The notes: generated from the sequence alone by a model not told the origin. A stretch of 64,000 bases of DNA from Hericium rajendrae (GCA_033439255.1 CM065887.1:620001-684000); one strand, 5' to 3'. Counted from the stretch's first letter, positions 1 to 13,025 are shown. Numbers and translations are program-made.

Positions 1-1189
1 CGCCGCTCTGCTCGTTGCACTGTAGGGGCACTGGCGTCTGCGACTGCATCGAGGTCGTCGCCGGCATGTACGTGCCCGGCACCGGACCCAGCGCACCCTG
101 CAGCGAGCTAAGCGTGCTCGCGTGCAGCTTCAAGGTGTCGGCGTGCATGCGCGACGCGGACACCTTGGCGAAGTCGGCGGTGGTGTCGACCTCTTCTTGC
201 TTGATGGACGGAGACTCGCTGTAGAAGTGCTTGAAGCTCGGGCTCGAGCTCGCTGATGTGGAACTCGCTGGCTCTGCGCTTTCCTGGTACTGCCCGATGT
301 TGGTGAACGGGAGTGCGGTGTCGACATACGGGAGGTGGCCCATTGGAGAGTCTCCCCCGCTATGGTTGCCGTAGCCCTCATGATTGCCGTTCGAGTGCGC
401 CGCCTGGGGGATAAATACCGGGGACGCTGTTTGCGGCTGTTCGTGGTGCTGTGTATGAATGGCCTCGTAGCCTGGGTTTGGGAGATGGGATGATCTCTGC
501 GCACCAACAACAGATGAGCCCAGGCGCCGCTGCACTGATAAGAACTACAGATACTAACCCCGTAGCTGGCGGCGGCGGGACTCTCGGGCCAATGAGCACC
601 ACGCAATGTGTGTGACTCATTGACTGCATGGCCCTGCATCGCAGCGACGGCCAAACCCCCACTGGCCGCGACTAACTCCTGGAATTGCGAGGTCGTCCCA
701 TACGACGGCGCTGAGTAATGGTTCGATGCAAGGATAGATGCCATTTGCTGGGGATCCGCACGTGCGAAGGGCGGTGCATGGGCAGGGTATGAGGCATACT
801 GAAGGGGCGGTTGGTTGAGCTCATCGGCGTAGTATGTCTCACGCGTCCCATATGGTTCTTCTGCATAAACCTCTGATGGTGGGCTCGCGTGGCTGTCCTG
901 CGCTGTGAATCCTGATTGCGTCACAAACCCCGGGTAGTACTGATGCTGGGTTGTCGAGGAGTTAGAAATTGGTATAATCACTATCAGACGGGATGCTGCA
1001 TACCTGGTAGAAGACAGTCTCAGTCGGCGATAGTGACGAGTCGTCAGGCGAGTCCTCGGAGTATTGCAGTTCATATGATGCGTCATGGTCGGGCCTGGGC
1101 TGCTCGTCGGCACGTTGATACGGCCATTGAGCGTCGGCCGCAGAACCGTAGTAGTCGATGCTGGGGTCGAGCGGGAGTAAATGGGACAT
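1..1189 (-). CDS. Disordered, probably regulatory protein; C-terminus beyond the left edge
   Basis: I do not recognise the family. Three exons can be read on the minus strand: 1189-1004, 945-559 and 496 to beyond base 1. Two introns of about 60 bp (946-1003 and 497-558) have GT..AG ends, and the first has a CTAAC branch site. The visible protein (over 350 residues) starts MSHLLPLDPSIDYYG. It is rich in Ser, Pro, Gln, Tyr and His, with no folded domain and no membrane segment. A short IKQEE motif fits the SUMO-attachment consensus (psi-K-x-E). This composition is typical of fungal transcription factors whose DNA-binding part lies elsewhere; here that part would be past the left edge. The assignment as a regulator is inference. 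An in-frame extension upstream of this ATG exists but loses coding character. A TATA-like TTTATATC lies about 45-50 bp upstream of the ATG. Confidence 0.68.
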
Positions 1190-4100
1190 CGCTGACAGAG
1201 GCGAAAGCTGAGCGCAGGCTACAGTCAGCGAAGGAGATATAAAGGCCCCGCCGTCTGGGCTATCTCTGCAGTCGGTTAGTGCAAAATAGAGCTTGGGAAG
1301 CCGGCCCTGGCAGCCACGCTCACGAGATGGTGTGATATGTCCAGAATTCAATTCAGGTGAATTATTGGATCTGCCTGATGCCGAGCGAACTGGATCTCGC
1401 GTTAAAAGCGCCAACTCGGAGCATCGGCCAGGCATTTCATCTGTTGTTGCGAAAGATGCTATAGCAGCAGATCCTTGGCAGCGGTACAAGTCCGTGTTTG
1501 GGTTCGACCCCTTCGGCAAAGCGACATCTCGGGACCCGTGGAAGATCAGATGATGCTGCCTTGCCCACGCGTATTGCTTAAAGAAGAAGTAATCATAAAT
1601 ACGGACCCACATTTTCTATCTATACAGGAGTTTATCGTCGGACAACCGTACTGCCGCACCCACATGTGGCCGTCGCAGTCAAGTCACTGCGTGTTTGATC
1701 CTGCGCAGAGCTGCGTAGCCTGCTATCGGAGACGTTCTTCCGAATCGACGGCCAAAACGCGCTTGGCGCGTGTCTTGGAGCAGTTGAAAGTTCGCAAAGT
1801 TAGCCGTGCAATTGAGTGACTTCCTTCGCCTCGGTGACATGGGTCCACTGCCATGCCGTACACCATCAACGAATTGGGGTCACTCATATTCAAGAGCATT
1901 GTTTGACATTTGAGGAGTTGCTGCGTTCCGTCATTTCACCGTGTCGCACCAGTAGAACTTGCATTACCGTTGTATGTAATTGCAACGGCCCCACCGTTCT
2001 ATTATGAACCAGGTGCTTCCACCCCTAATTGTGGTCGAGCGCAATTGATGAGGGATGATCCGCTCCCGAAGAATGGGTGACTTGCCTATCTTCTGCTTTG
2101 ATCAGAGGGTCAGAGATGGTGCGTAAAACAACCTAAGTGCGCCAATCATACGACGCTTCCCGGGGAAGGGACGGTGCATATCGAGTCGAGACGTTTTCCC
2201 CAATTGGCTTCTGCATATATCGGGAGCTTGGACCTGAGCTTCTTTGCACGCCATGGCGCATCGTGTTTGCCATCCGCCAGCGTACAGGTGCCGAGTCGCG
2301 ACATGGAGTATCATTGTCTGCGTGTCCAGCGCTGGCAGCCCACGTCTTCAGCACAGTCGCTCGAAAAATGAGAAGTTGGAGACTCACATGTTCTATGTCC
2401 GAGGGAACCAGGAACTCGTGGGCCATCAGATGTCAACTGGATGCGCCCGAGCCTGCGCCCTCAGCTCGCTTGAAGACGATAATCGAGGCTGATTAACTTG
2501 ACGACCTTTCTCGGCGATGTCCGTTGAGCAGACGCTCTTCTCATGCACGCGTACGACAGCAGACCATCCCGGATATAGCGACCCGCCCCTTTGACCTCGA
2601 TCCAGCTGGCATTCAGCCGCAAAGCTCCATAAGAAGGAAAGATGCACCCGCACCTCTTCGATAGGCGCAGCATCCTTCTCGTCCAAAATATTATGGCGAG
2701 TCACACGTGCATGCTGACCCTGTATAACAGCTTCCATAACTCTGAAGCTGGGGAATTATCGACCGTAGTGGGAGCTACCCCGTGCGAACGTCGCGACCAT
2801 CGGAACGGTGAATCAGGCCAAGAAAATCAAAAGGAAATATTCAAGACCAGCGAACGCGACGCGGGGTCAAAATTGCTCGGCCGAACGGATATTGGTTATT
2901 CGGCAAACGGAAAATCCCGACGGCATTGCTGCGTGTCGACGCGTCCGACGACGGTTCAAGTCGGGGAAAAGCAGGAAGATATCACACCGATGCGACATGC
3001 GAGGAAACGATGGCCCAAACGATATATCTGTACAGGCGTGTCTGAGAGAAGGTGTCAAGGCGGCATGTCTGAAAATTTCTGACCACATGCTGACCGAGGA
3101 AACGCGGAAACCGCACCGACATCCCACGGATTGACACGTTTAGCGGACACGAGTCTGGCCGGGGCCGCTTGAATCCTTGTCGAGCAAATGAGACACGGAA
3201 ATGTCAGTAATAGAATGTAAAAGAAACCCACTAATCATGCTCCATGTGGGTTGGCAACGTCGAAGCGTGTGAACGGATACCCGACGACGACGACGCCACC
3301 AGATAAGTACAAGGTCGGGATACGTACACCCTTTTTTGAAGCCGTAACGATCTGAGATGCGAGGCGTTTGCGTGCAAGGCGCTGTAGTGTGACAGGATGG
3401 GCAATCTTCTTCCCTCACGCCACAAGCGCCACAAATGCTTAAAGCAAGCTTAGGCGAAAGATTCGCAGGAACGCAACCCTCGAGGTAAAGTAGCCAAGCA
3501 GTGGGTCAATTGCGCGGGTGTGCGGTATAGGCGGCGCGGCACAGCTAGAGCGGACGGTTGGATGGATGCTGCATTATGCGTGGCTTGTCGCATGCTGACT
3601 GCAGAGGCTGAGACCTGAGGGGTCAAATGGATCAGTGTCTGGAGTGGGCGCTGTCGTGATAATACTAGTTAGACCCAAGGGGCAAGTGCATCATGAACGG
3701 GAAGAACGACACAATACACAGCCCTATAATTGATCGACACCATGACCAGCGATTGTGAATCCCAGCGCAAACTCATACGGCTTAGGGTAACGGCATCCAA
3801 TGATGTGGGACTAAATGGATATGAAAGAATAAGCGTCGATATGCAGTCCCATCGGGACATCCCTAAGTCATGTCCGTGTCCGCCCTCGCCAGTTGTCTAG
3901 GCCCCAGGGAAAGTCCGTTGGACAGCGAGCAATGATTTATGACTTCGTAACGGCCTATATGGGCTAAATCTAGCGTAGTCGATTGTCCGAATGAAGGGCC
4001 CAGTCTAGAGACTTCAAGCCAGGTATGCGACTTCGGGGTCTGACAGGATCCAGCGTCCACCGTGAAGGTACTGTATATGCACTGTGATAAGCCTAGCTGC

Positions 4101-5793
4101 CACCGGACATGCGATGCATAGATCCTTGCGTTCTGGGACCTGATACTTACATGAATTACTTACCAAACGCACTACTTGCAACACACAATGACAGATATTC
4201 CAAATGAAGGTAGGAGCTCGCGCCCGCATAAATATTCCCCGCGGATTGCTGTAGAGGTACACGAGAATCGGATGCCCGACTGGCCATTGTCGTTACGACA
4301 CGCTTTCCCTCGGCTCCGGGAACTCGATAGCGTCAGTACGTGCGGCCTCGCCGTACGTCAGCATACCGACGTATGGCATCAGATTGTACTTGAGTGAATA
4401 CTCCGCAGAGTGGGCGTTTCTAACGTATAATTAAAGTCGTCAGCAGTCAATCCGAATCGGAGTAGAAATAGCAGTCGGTGAATGACGTGGGGATGCGCGT
4501 ATCGATCACTTTGCGCTCATGAAGGCTGGCGGAAATTGATAGGAAGGAGATAATGGCTCACGTGAATTTTGAAGAAATCTCACGGAAAGGGTACTTGTTC
4601 TTGCCCGTTACAGAAATTACAGCGTCCTCTTTCCGTCGCACGATCCGATCCCAGATGACAACTTCGTTCTTGACCTGACATCGTAAAAGTGAAAGGTCAG
4701 CCATCATGACGGATTTTGCGTGTTCAACGACGCTTTCAATTAACGTTAACTCACTCCTCTCGCATTTGTATATTCAGCCTCTACGTAGAGAAACAGTTGC
4801 TTGGTATTCCAGTGGAAAAGCGGTGTGAGATCTACAGACGAACATAGCGGAGTGGTGAGCAGATGGTTATACGGAACGATAGACGCCATGGATGCGGTAT
4901 GTTTCAAAGACGTACCGGCAGTTACGTTGAAATTGACAAAAGCAAATTCTTGTCGTCGTTGTGGATGACGCCTCGTCTGTCCGTGGAATCTGAAGATAGG
5001 AAAGAGACAAAGAGATCATATCAACATTGTTGACTGCAAGGTCGTGAGGCAGCGAGATAGCCCGTATGGCTGGGCTCGAGCGTGCGGCGCATGCAGATAT
5101 AACGCCGCGACCAACGGTTCACGAAAACGATAAGCGCGACGGACGTTCAGACAGCCCAGTACAGGCTCGGCGACCCGCGCGGGACGTACACGATGACGCA
5201 GGAGGGCATCAAGACAGACGCTGTATCACTCCTGGTCTGCCAGACATACCGCGTCCACGGAAGCCAATCAAGGACGACCAGGAGCAGAGAAAGGAATAAA
5301 GGTATGGACCACGCACACTTTCAAGGAAGATATCTCGAGGGAGCCTTTAGGATCCGCGGTTAGGAATAGTGAAGAGCAGGCTATAGCTGCAAGCAGCACC
5401 ATTAGACACGTCGATAACGTCGCGCTGACGTTGTTGACCCTGGAGTAGATGCTATGCATTTGTCGACAAGGAGCTCTGCTGAACGAGACAGAAATGAGAT
5501 GTCCTCGACGTCGAGACAGCAGCCAAGAATAACGAAGACAGTCGTGTCGTGTTGTGCGCGTCTAGCGACACGACGTGCCCGTATATGGCAGGCGATTCCC
5601 GCGCTGTGCTTGGAAGGCGTTGAGCGTCTCCTGACAGCTTGGCAGGGTGATTTGTACCTGGAACGGGCAGGCCCCCCATATTAGCGGGCGTAGACTGGTG
5701 AGGCGGTCTCCCGCGTGTCCTTGTCTACTTCTCTTATATCTGCTAGATCAACAGCGACCAGTGCCCTCGCCAGCTACTCAACGATTCCCCGTC
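1190..5793. other. 4.6-kb stretch without a supportable gene
   Basis: All open frames here are short (mostly under 120 codons). They overlap on both strands, lack splice-joined continuation, and show no recognisable domain. I see no TIRs, LTR-like ends, tRNA or rRNA. The stretch separates two divergent genes (starts at 1189 and 5794), so it may hold the long upstream control region of the left-hand gene, an old eroded insertion, or a non-coding transcript. The sequence alone does not decide. Confidence 0.5.
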
Positions 5794-8263
5794 ATGGCCT
5801 CCGACAACCATATGATACTGCATAGAGTGCTCGTGCGCATAGCAAGCTGGGCCGTCTACTCGTTCTTCACGGAGGTTCGGGTCATCGGTGGAGAGAATGT
5901 GCCCCCACATGGGCCACTCATCGTGTACGTTCTCTTGTTTCTGCCCGAGCGCGTTGCCACCTAGATGTACGGTGCGCGGTGGGGTGTGGGGTGGCAGTGG
6001 CCGAATACAGCTTGTTGATGTCGCCCACAGTACTGCAACGCATCACAACATGATGCTAGACCCGGCAATCTTGTGTACATCTCACCGACTCTCTAAGTGA
6101 ATTGTGTACTGACTTGTCCTCTTAGCCGTCGCGTTCATTGGGAAGCGAACCTTGCATTACTGGAGTAAAGGTGAAGATACCTCCAGCCGCTTGCTCTCAA
6201 ACTGCTAATATCACGCGAAATACAGCTAGCCTGTTCGCAAATCCCATTTTACGATACATCCTACTCAGTACCGGCAACATCTCAGTCGACAGGAAGACGA
6301 AGGATCACCAGGCCCTTTTCCGTGGTACATTCGAGGCTTTGGGGGATGGCGCTGCAGTTGCTCTCTTTCCAGAAGGCACGAGTTACACGGAGCCCCACAT
6401 CATGCAGGTGAAGGATGGAGCATCCTATGCCGCATTGGAATATATCAAGTGGGCTCAAGCGCACCCGGAACGTGCAAGCAAGCAACCTCTGGTCATTGTC
6501 CCTACTGCAATCGTCTATACGAACAAGTCGAAATATCGCAGCTATGTAAGTGTAAAAATGAACCTCTTGTTCAAAATAAGTGCTGATTATATATATGTAG
6601 GTCATCATGGAGTATGTCACATCACCCTGAATGTTAGTCCCTATCTGACCATTGTTGCCGGCAGATTCGGTCGCCCCATATCTCTGGATCCTTACGTGGA
6701 ACAGTATTTTTCGGGAGAAGAAGGTGCATCTCGAGCTGCTGCCAAACGATTGACTCGTGCAATTGAGACCCAACTCGTCGAGATGACAATCAATGCGCCC
6801 GATTGGTATGCAGTCCACAACATGCCTGTTTGGCAACAGTGGATTCACACTCGTTTCAGGGATACACTCTTCGCCGCCCGCATGGCTCGAGACTTACTTT
6901 GGCAAGATGAGAGGGCCATCAACCGAGACGATTTTGTTCACATATCGCAAACGTGAGTAAATCTATACGTACTCCCCATTTATTATGCTGAAGCGGTGTC
7001 ATGTCCACCAACTACAGCCTCGTAGACTTGTTTGCCACGCCAGACGCCACCCCGAACTTCAATGCCATCAAACGTTCCCTTCTTCAATACTATTCACTTC
7101 TTCAATCAACCCAGCTCACTAATTCTGTCTTGTCTTCTCTTCCTCTGTCCGATACCCTCGATCCTCATAATCCAGCAACACTGCCAAGCCGATTACTCAC
7201 ACTTTTGATTCTCATCCGGGACACGATTTCATGCCTTGTACGCTTACCATTCTTTGCCGTCCCTCTTGTCGTCCATGCTCCGGCATACGTTATGGCTCGC
7301 ATGGGGGCGCGTCTCGTCGAACATGAAGAAGAGACTCAGGCCCAGAACAAGATCATCTTTGGATTATTGCTACTATCGTTGATTTACCCGGCTACTTTCT
7401 TTTTCCTCTGGGCATTCCTCTGGTACACACCCTTGGGCGCAATACTCTCCGGAGTTCTTGTTTGGCTTTTCGCAGTCTACCACACAAAACTAGTCAATGG
7501 TGAGTACAGTCCAAGCGGTTGTATCTAAGTCGACTAATCTTATGCTCTGTCTAGACAATTACGCGCAGTGAGTAGTCTCCACTGATGACAGAGCTCCATT
7601 TTGACTTTAGATTCCAGCATGAAACGTGTGGAGGCCGCCTGGCGCGTGCTCATCGGCGTTTGGGCACCTAAGCGCTGGGAATACCCTCTAGCCACGCTGA
7701 AGCAGTACACCGCGACGCCCGCCCCATCCGTGAACCCCTGGATCACGGGCTCTCGCCCCTCGACGCCCAACTCCAACTCGGATTCGCCACAGCCTCCAGC
7801 CGTGGCCAAAATATCCGGCGCGGCCGCCGAGCCTCCAGCAAAGATGCGCAAGCGTCGCCCGCATTCTGGCCGCGTCATGCGGCACGTGCTGCGTGCGCGC
7901 ACCGAGGCCGCCCGCGCGTTGGCATCGCTCATCGAACAGCTCGAAACGGGGCCCGTAGACATGCGCGTCCGCGCCTCGACGCACCTTGCGCGCGCATATG
8001 GCGGCGGCGTCGACGAGTCGTTGGCGGTCGACGCGAAGGACAACAACGGCGCTGTGCTGCCGGCACCTGAACCGCTCGGATGGCGACGCGCGCGGGAGGT
8101 GGTGGCGTTCCTGAGGCAGCGGGGCGCACGGATGTCGACGCTGAAGAGGGGCGTCGAGGGCGAGTGGGCGGCGCTCGACAGCGAGGGGGAGATGTCGCAG
8201 GCCGAGGACAGCGACACGGGTGGAGATAAGGAGGATCTCATTTTCGTACCTCCCGGCCATTAA
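5794..8263 (+). CDS. PlsC-family acyltransferase, glycerol-3-phosphate acyltransferase (SCT1/GPT2) type
   Basis: Nine exons give 659 residues: 5794-5924, 6031-6074, 6126-6170, 6226-6545, 6601-6611, 6665-6952, 7018-7499, 7555-7567 and 7618-8263. Every join keeps frame. Catalytic block I is HHNMMLD (HX4D, about residues 49-54), the substrate block is FPEGTS (121-126), and a later block is VIVPTAIVY. Two or more hydrophobic segments near residues 365-440 anchor it in a membrane. The tail is polar, with acidic and Ser-rich ends. Family knowledge: PlsC enzymes acylate glycerol-3-phosphate, DHAP or lysophospholipids in the ER. The long fungal form with C-terminal membrane segments fits the first acylation step of glycerolipid synthesis, but substrate choice is inferred. 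Two exons are only 11 and 13 nt. Confidence 0.85.
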
Positions 8264-10090
8264 TGGAAATGGAAGTCACCCATGGTCGTCATATCTGGTT
8301 TCATTGGAGTTTCCTTTTTCATTCATCGACATGTCGAAGCATGTATCTAGCTCGCCCCCCCTCTATCTTTGACCGCGGAGCTTCCGGTATGTGCCACCAG
8401 AATATGATCGTGGTCCACTGGCGATATACATGATATCATGATTCGTATGGATCTAAGTGCGGTCCAAGCGCGGAAAAGGAACAAACTATGGTTCTATGGT
8501 TCTATGGTTCTATGGTTTATTGATGCTCTCATTCGGCTTCAGAAAATGAAGATATCCATCTCGGTCGGTGTTTTCGGCTCGCGGTTTGAATTCTCGATCT
8601 GTATAAGACTTGTCAGAGCAAATCGACATGCATTTTTCATAACGCGTAAACCTTTAGTGCAATCAAGCGCTGGTCATCCAATAGAAGACCATGATACAAT
8701 TCTGCGTTCGGTACTTTTAGGGCCATGGAGTATGGAATGGCTGTGTTGACTGGCCTCGCAAATGCCGGAAGACTTATTGTGCTAGGCTGAATGACAAGCG
8801 ATGGATCGCCCGAGCTCTTGCTTTATCTAGAGAGACGGTGAGGGTTGAAATCCATGAGCAAGGTAATCCGTTTGTCGTTTGCTCCCTGAAACGTTGAGAT
8901 CAGTCGCCCCCAGTGGACAGGGACATATCTTCGAGGACGTCAGTGACCAAATGAGATGGATACGTGGACAACCAGACATTTGTTGCTGATGGAACGTCCA
9001 ATCGAGGCTGGAAATTGAAGATGTTCTGGTGTACCTTGGATCCCATGCGTCCCATGGTGTGCATCGGCTTTCATGTGTAGCACCTAGGGGGCAGGACCTC
9101 TCGATGTAGGACAGAACATCGGTATGCACGACTATCCTCAAATCTTGGTAACCGAAATCAGATCCTGCTAAAGTCATAGACCAAGATGCGAGAAGCGTCG
9201 TCTGGCTTGAAAGGTGTGCCATTGAGCTGCAGAGCCAGCCAGCGGTAGTGAAAAGGGAGCCTGATCAGGGTGGGAGGGAGAGGTGCTCGAAATATGTCGT
9301 GCTGAAGGCGCGCGACGGTCGTGAACAGAACGCAAGAGCGCCTGAGCGACCGGCGCAGCGCTCTTCAGGCTGCCCGAGGCGGGTGTGGACAAAAAGGGAA
9401 CGAAAGGAAACAAACGACAAACCGGCTGAAAGGCTCGACGAAGAAGGGCAGGTGCCCACGGAGACGTTCTCGCAGAAGGAGCGACTCACGGATAGCGGAG
9501 CTCAGGCAATTCGGGCACGCAAACTATTAGTCCAGATTAGAATAATGTTTAACCCTGAATAGTCTGCATAGTACTTACTAACAATCCAAAGTCAAATAAC
9601 CGACAACCCCTCAAATCCCAACCTCCATAAAACCTTCTCCGTCTCTCCACGATGTCGCATTTTGGGCGAGAGGGTGAATGCAAACTGAATAGCTCGGTAG
9701 TATGTAAGTAGCTATAGATACAGAGTCATTTTCGAGACACAAGAGAAGAGAGAAAAGAATGGGAAGAGAATGGGAAAAAGCACGAGGCTCGCAAGAACAA
9801 AGTATTGAAAGCGGGCGCATGTCGTGGGAGGCTGTGAACACAATCGGAATGTGATTAACAGGGAGTCGTCGTAGCGAAACAGTCAAAAAGATAATCAATT
9901 TGCGGGAGAAAGGGATATGGAAAGCACGAGTCGAAACTTATTACAGTAAGCAGAAAATGAGGCGGGCATGAGGACAAGAAAACGATCTAAACCGAACTCG
10001 TACTGAAACGTATCGCGATGCGTCGTATGGCTTCACGTGGGCGCGATACTGCGGTTTGCGACGCTAGTAAGGATGGAATCCTTGTAATGC
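8264..10090. other. Intergenic stretch, no supportable gene
   Basis: This lies between the acyltransferase stop and the end of the minus-strand transcription factor gene, so it carries two 3' ends. It holds one small tandem repeat (8486-8517). Open frames of up to about 130 codons occur on both strands but have no domain, splice support or codon bias that I trust. Confidence 0.5.
8486..8517. repeat. Short tandem repeat, 4 x ctatggtt
   Basis: Four perfect copies of the 8-base unit ctatggtt lie end to end. This is a simple microsatellite-like repeat in the 3' flank of the acyltransferase gene. Confidence 0.95.
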
Positions 10091-12371
10091 TCATAGCCCC
10101 ATCAGTTCCTGCTGCACTTTGTCGAGCTGGGAACCTGCCGAACGCGACGGAGATGTGAGTATCTGCGATCTGGTGGATGGTAAGAGGCACGCACCGATAA
10201 AAGCACAGACGGGCGCGAAGACAGCCATGGTGGTCTGTAATTGGTTAACAGCGAGCCGCACCTCCTTTTCGTGGTCCGGGATGAGCGGTGTCGCATTGGC
10301 CGGGATGGAGCGCATAAAGACGAGCTCGCGAATGAACACCTGGCAGGCGGCGCCCCATACGATCTGTCATAATACCCAATGAGCCCCGCACGAGGATCGA
10401 CCATCAATGGCGCTTACCCCTAACACCGGATCGATTATAAGGAATTCGTGCGCGCGGACAAGTTCATTCGCCTGCACGATCGCCTGCGCGGCCATGAAGC
10501 ACTTGTCGCGCGAGGCTACATTCTGCTGCGCGAACGCGGAGTGCAGCTGTATCGAGGCAGTATTTGCGAGGCAATGTATGACGTGCATTGTGCGGAGGAC
10601 GTCGGAGTCGGCGTCCACGAGATTCGGCAGGGCAAACAACTGCGACCTGAACTGGTCGATCCTGCTGTTGACCGCCATAAAGTTCGCATAAAATGCGTCC
10701 ATGTTAGGTATATCTGTGTGGTAATATTCATTCGATGTGAGTACGTGGATGCAGTCGGACAGAGCGTGAGACGCTGTACCCGGACGCCAGTGTGAAGAGA
10801 GGTGTGTGGCACGGTCGAAGAGTGCAGATGCATTGCTGATTTGTGCGAGAAGGGAATGGTTCTCCCACGGCCAACTGGTGTTCATCCCCGCAAGGAAGTT
10901 GCGCAGCGTCCTGCTTGTCCGGAAATTCGGTAAAATTGGCCCCTAAAAGCCTCAGTCAGACAACCTATCCAAAGTGAGAAGAATTCAAGCTTACCCTTTC
11001 GTAGGTCTCCATATCCAGCGGCCAAGGTGTATCGATTTGGGTGCCAAAGGCATCGTTGTCCGAGATGAGGATCGGCGCGCCAAACGCGACGCTCCAGCAC
11101 CTGCATATCCTGAACACCGTCCATAGCGCGTTGATGCGCTCGCCTTCTTCAACTTGGTCCTGCGGCGGTGGGAGCGTCAAAGCAATGACATCGACAAAAC
11201 TTGACGGATGTTGTGGGGTATTTGTAGAGCGAATTTTGTGCAGACTGCAGCAGAGAGCGAGCGACGCTGCTGCATCGGAGTGGTCCCGACCTCCGATGAA
11301 CTTGCCGATACTATAATGATGCAGAGCAAGGAGGACGCGTGCCTGAATGACCTGCACCGCCTTTCGCGAAGGTGCATCTTTTAGTGCATGGCCGATGTCG
11401 CTGAGCACGCGCGAAAGATAGATGCTCTCGTCGATGAGCGGCTCCTTGCCGGTGATTTGGTGCATGTTGGCAGCACCAATGAGGTAAACCGTGTTAACTA
11501 GAACAGAAATCGGGCGGCCGACGTTGCCTTCGGGGAGTGAAAGAGTATGACGGAATCGTGTGATATTGAGAAACCAACCCTGTTGTGAGCTGTGTTCGAA
11601 GAATGCATCCGTCCTAATACAGAAATGAATGGGTTGCCTAGTAGTCGAGGAGCAATAAACGTGCAATTGTGTTGCAACGTCAGCCGGAAGTTCCTCGATA
11701 CTCTGCCGGCTTGACAATGACGATCGGGACGATGAAGTACCTGTAAAGCCACCCTAAGAGTTTGTGTGGTGAATAGATGCAAAGTAGGAAAAAAGATGCG
11801 CACTGACAAAAAGACTTGCCGATTCTGATGCCCCGGAGGAGTGCGGTGACAGCACGGACAGCTGGGCCTGTCTGAATACCCGCGGACTCAGGGACAGGAG
11901 GGAATCGGAGGATGTCGGGGATCGAGGCAACTGGGAGTAGTGGGATCTTGAACGAGGATCATGCAGCATAACAGGGCCAGAAACCGGCACGCTCTCAGGA
12001 TTCTCCAACTCCTTGATGCGCGCCTCGAGGGTGGCGATGTTCTCCTCTAGAATCTGGGTCCTGCTGCGCGTTGACACATGGGCGTAGCCACAGTCGTCGC
12101 GTTTGTTCGCGTGGACGCATTGGCCGCAGACAGGTCGGACACCGTCACATCTCTGGCGGAAGAGCGATGGTCAGTACACGCGTCCTTGGAGAAAACCACG
12201 ACTGCATCTGCGGATCAGGTACTCACCATCTTCCGCCGTCTGTGGATAGAGATTAATACGCTCCATGAGCGGAGCTAGATATCAGATGTACCTGCAATTG
12301 AGGCATGCTCTGCCTCGCTGGAGCGAGCTAGAGGAGCTAGAGGACTTTGAGGCAGAGGAATTCGACTCCAT
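10091..12371 (-). CDS. Zn2Cys6 fungal-type transcription factor
   Basis: Seven exons on the minus strand give 644 residues: 12371-12292, 12239-12227, 12152-11808, 11753-10995, 10942-10418, 10363-10195 and 10134-10091. The N-terminus has a Ser run and then a Zn2Cys6 cluster with Cys at 23, 26, 33, 40, 43 and 52 (RACLNCRRRKMRCDG, then VCGQC). A short leucine-rich coiled-coil linker follows near residues 60-80, as in Gal4-class factors. The middle region (about 180-430) has the helical character of the fungal-specific transcription-factor domain. The zinc cluster is spread over three exons, one of only 13 nt that encodes RRKM. The target genes are unknown. It is divergent from HRQ1, and the two starts are 1.1 kb apart with inverted-repeat elements between them. 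Confidence 0.92.
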
Positions 12372-12667
12372 GCCTATGAGAGGGTCAAAAAGAAGAGGAC
12401 GTTTAACAGCACATTGAGTCGAGGCATCAGCTATTTATGCCTCCCATGGGCCGCTTGCAAGCGTCCCAATCGAGCGGCGGTCAGATGAACGCGCACCAAC
12501 GAAGCATGACACACCTACATGCGCCACGAACATCGATAGGGACGATCTGCGGAGTGGAGAGCAATAGGACACTGAGATTTGTCGCTATTGACGTTGGCAC
12601 GACTATGACGAAAGTCCAAGAAGTTCGAGAGGGCGCGCGGGACGCGGATGAGGTTGAGGGGGCCATA

Positions 12668-13008
12668 TACAGCTGGATTCAAAACGATAGACCAAAGTGC
12701 CCGTTCCATACTTACGGAGCCTGCTCCGAAGATGGCCTTTTGAGGCAGGTCGGCGGGGTCGAAGCAAACTGACTCCACCAGACTCCCTCTTCGCAATGCC
12801 GACCAGCGATGCTGAAGTTGGTGTGGGAGGACGAAAAAATCACTGAGGCTGAACAGACTTGAAAGGCACGTCGCTATGTGGCCCAGACAGAGTTCCTTGC
12901 GAGGGGCATATTTCGCAAGCTTTGGCTCGCAGGAGATCTGATCGGGGGCCCCACCAGCTCCAAAGCTGGGTGCACGCGTCCTGGTCTATCGTTTTGAATC
13001 CAGCTGTA
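12668..13008. mobile_element. MITE-like element with 26-bp perfect inverted ends and TA flanks
   Basis: Bases 12668-12693 and 12983-13008 are perfect reverse complements (26 bp). The outermost bases of the two arms are TA, then CAGCTGG inward, so the element proper may be about 337 bp with a TA target duplication, as in Tc1/mariner-derived MITEs. The inside has no transposase frame. It sits in the shared 5' region of the transcription factor and HRQ1 genes. The MITE call is inference; the inverted repeat is seen directly. Confidence 0.55.
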
Positions 13009-13025
13009 AAACGTCGTCAAGGAAC

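Noticed and set aside
962-1612. 216-codon minus-strand frame extending upstream of the left-hand gene
   Set aside because: Only its 3' part (from the Met at 1189) has the composition of the protein. The upstream part is a chance in-frame extension with poor coding character.
8827-9222. 131-codon minus-strand frame downstream of the acyltransferase
   Set aside because: No domain, no plausible splicing partners, and both strands are about equally open here.
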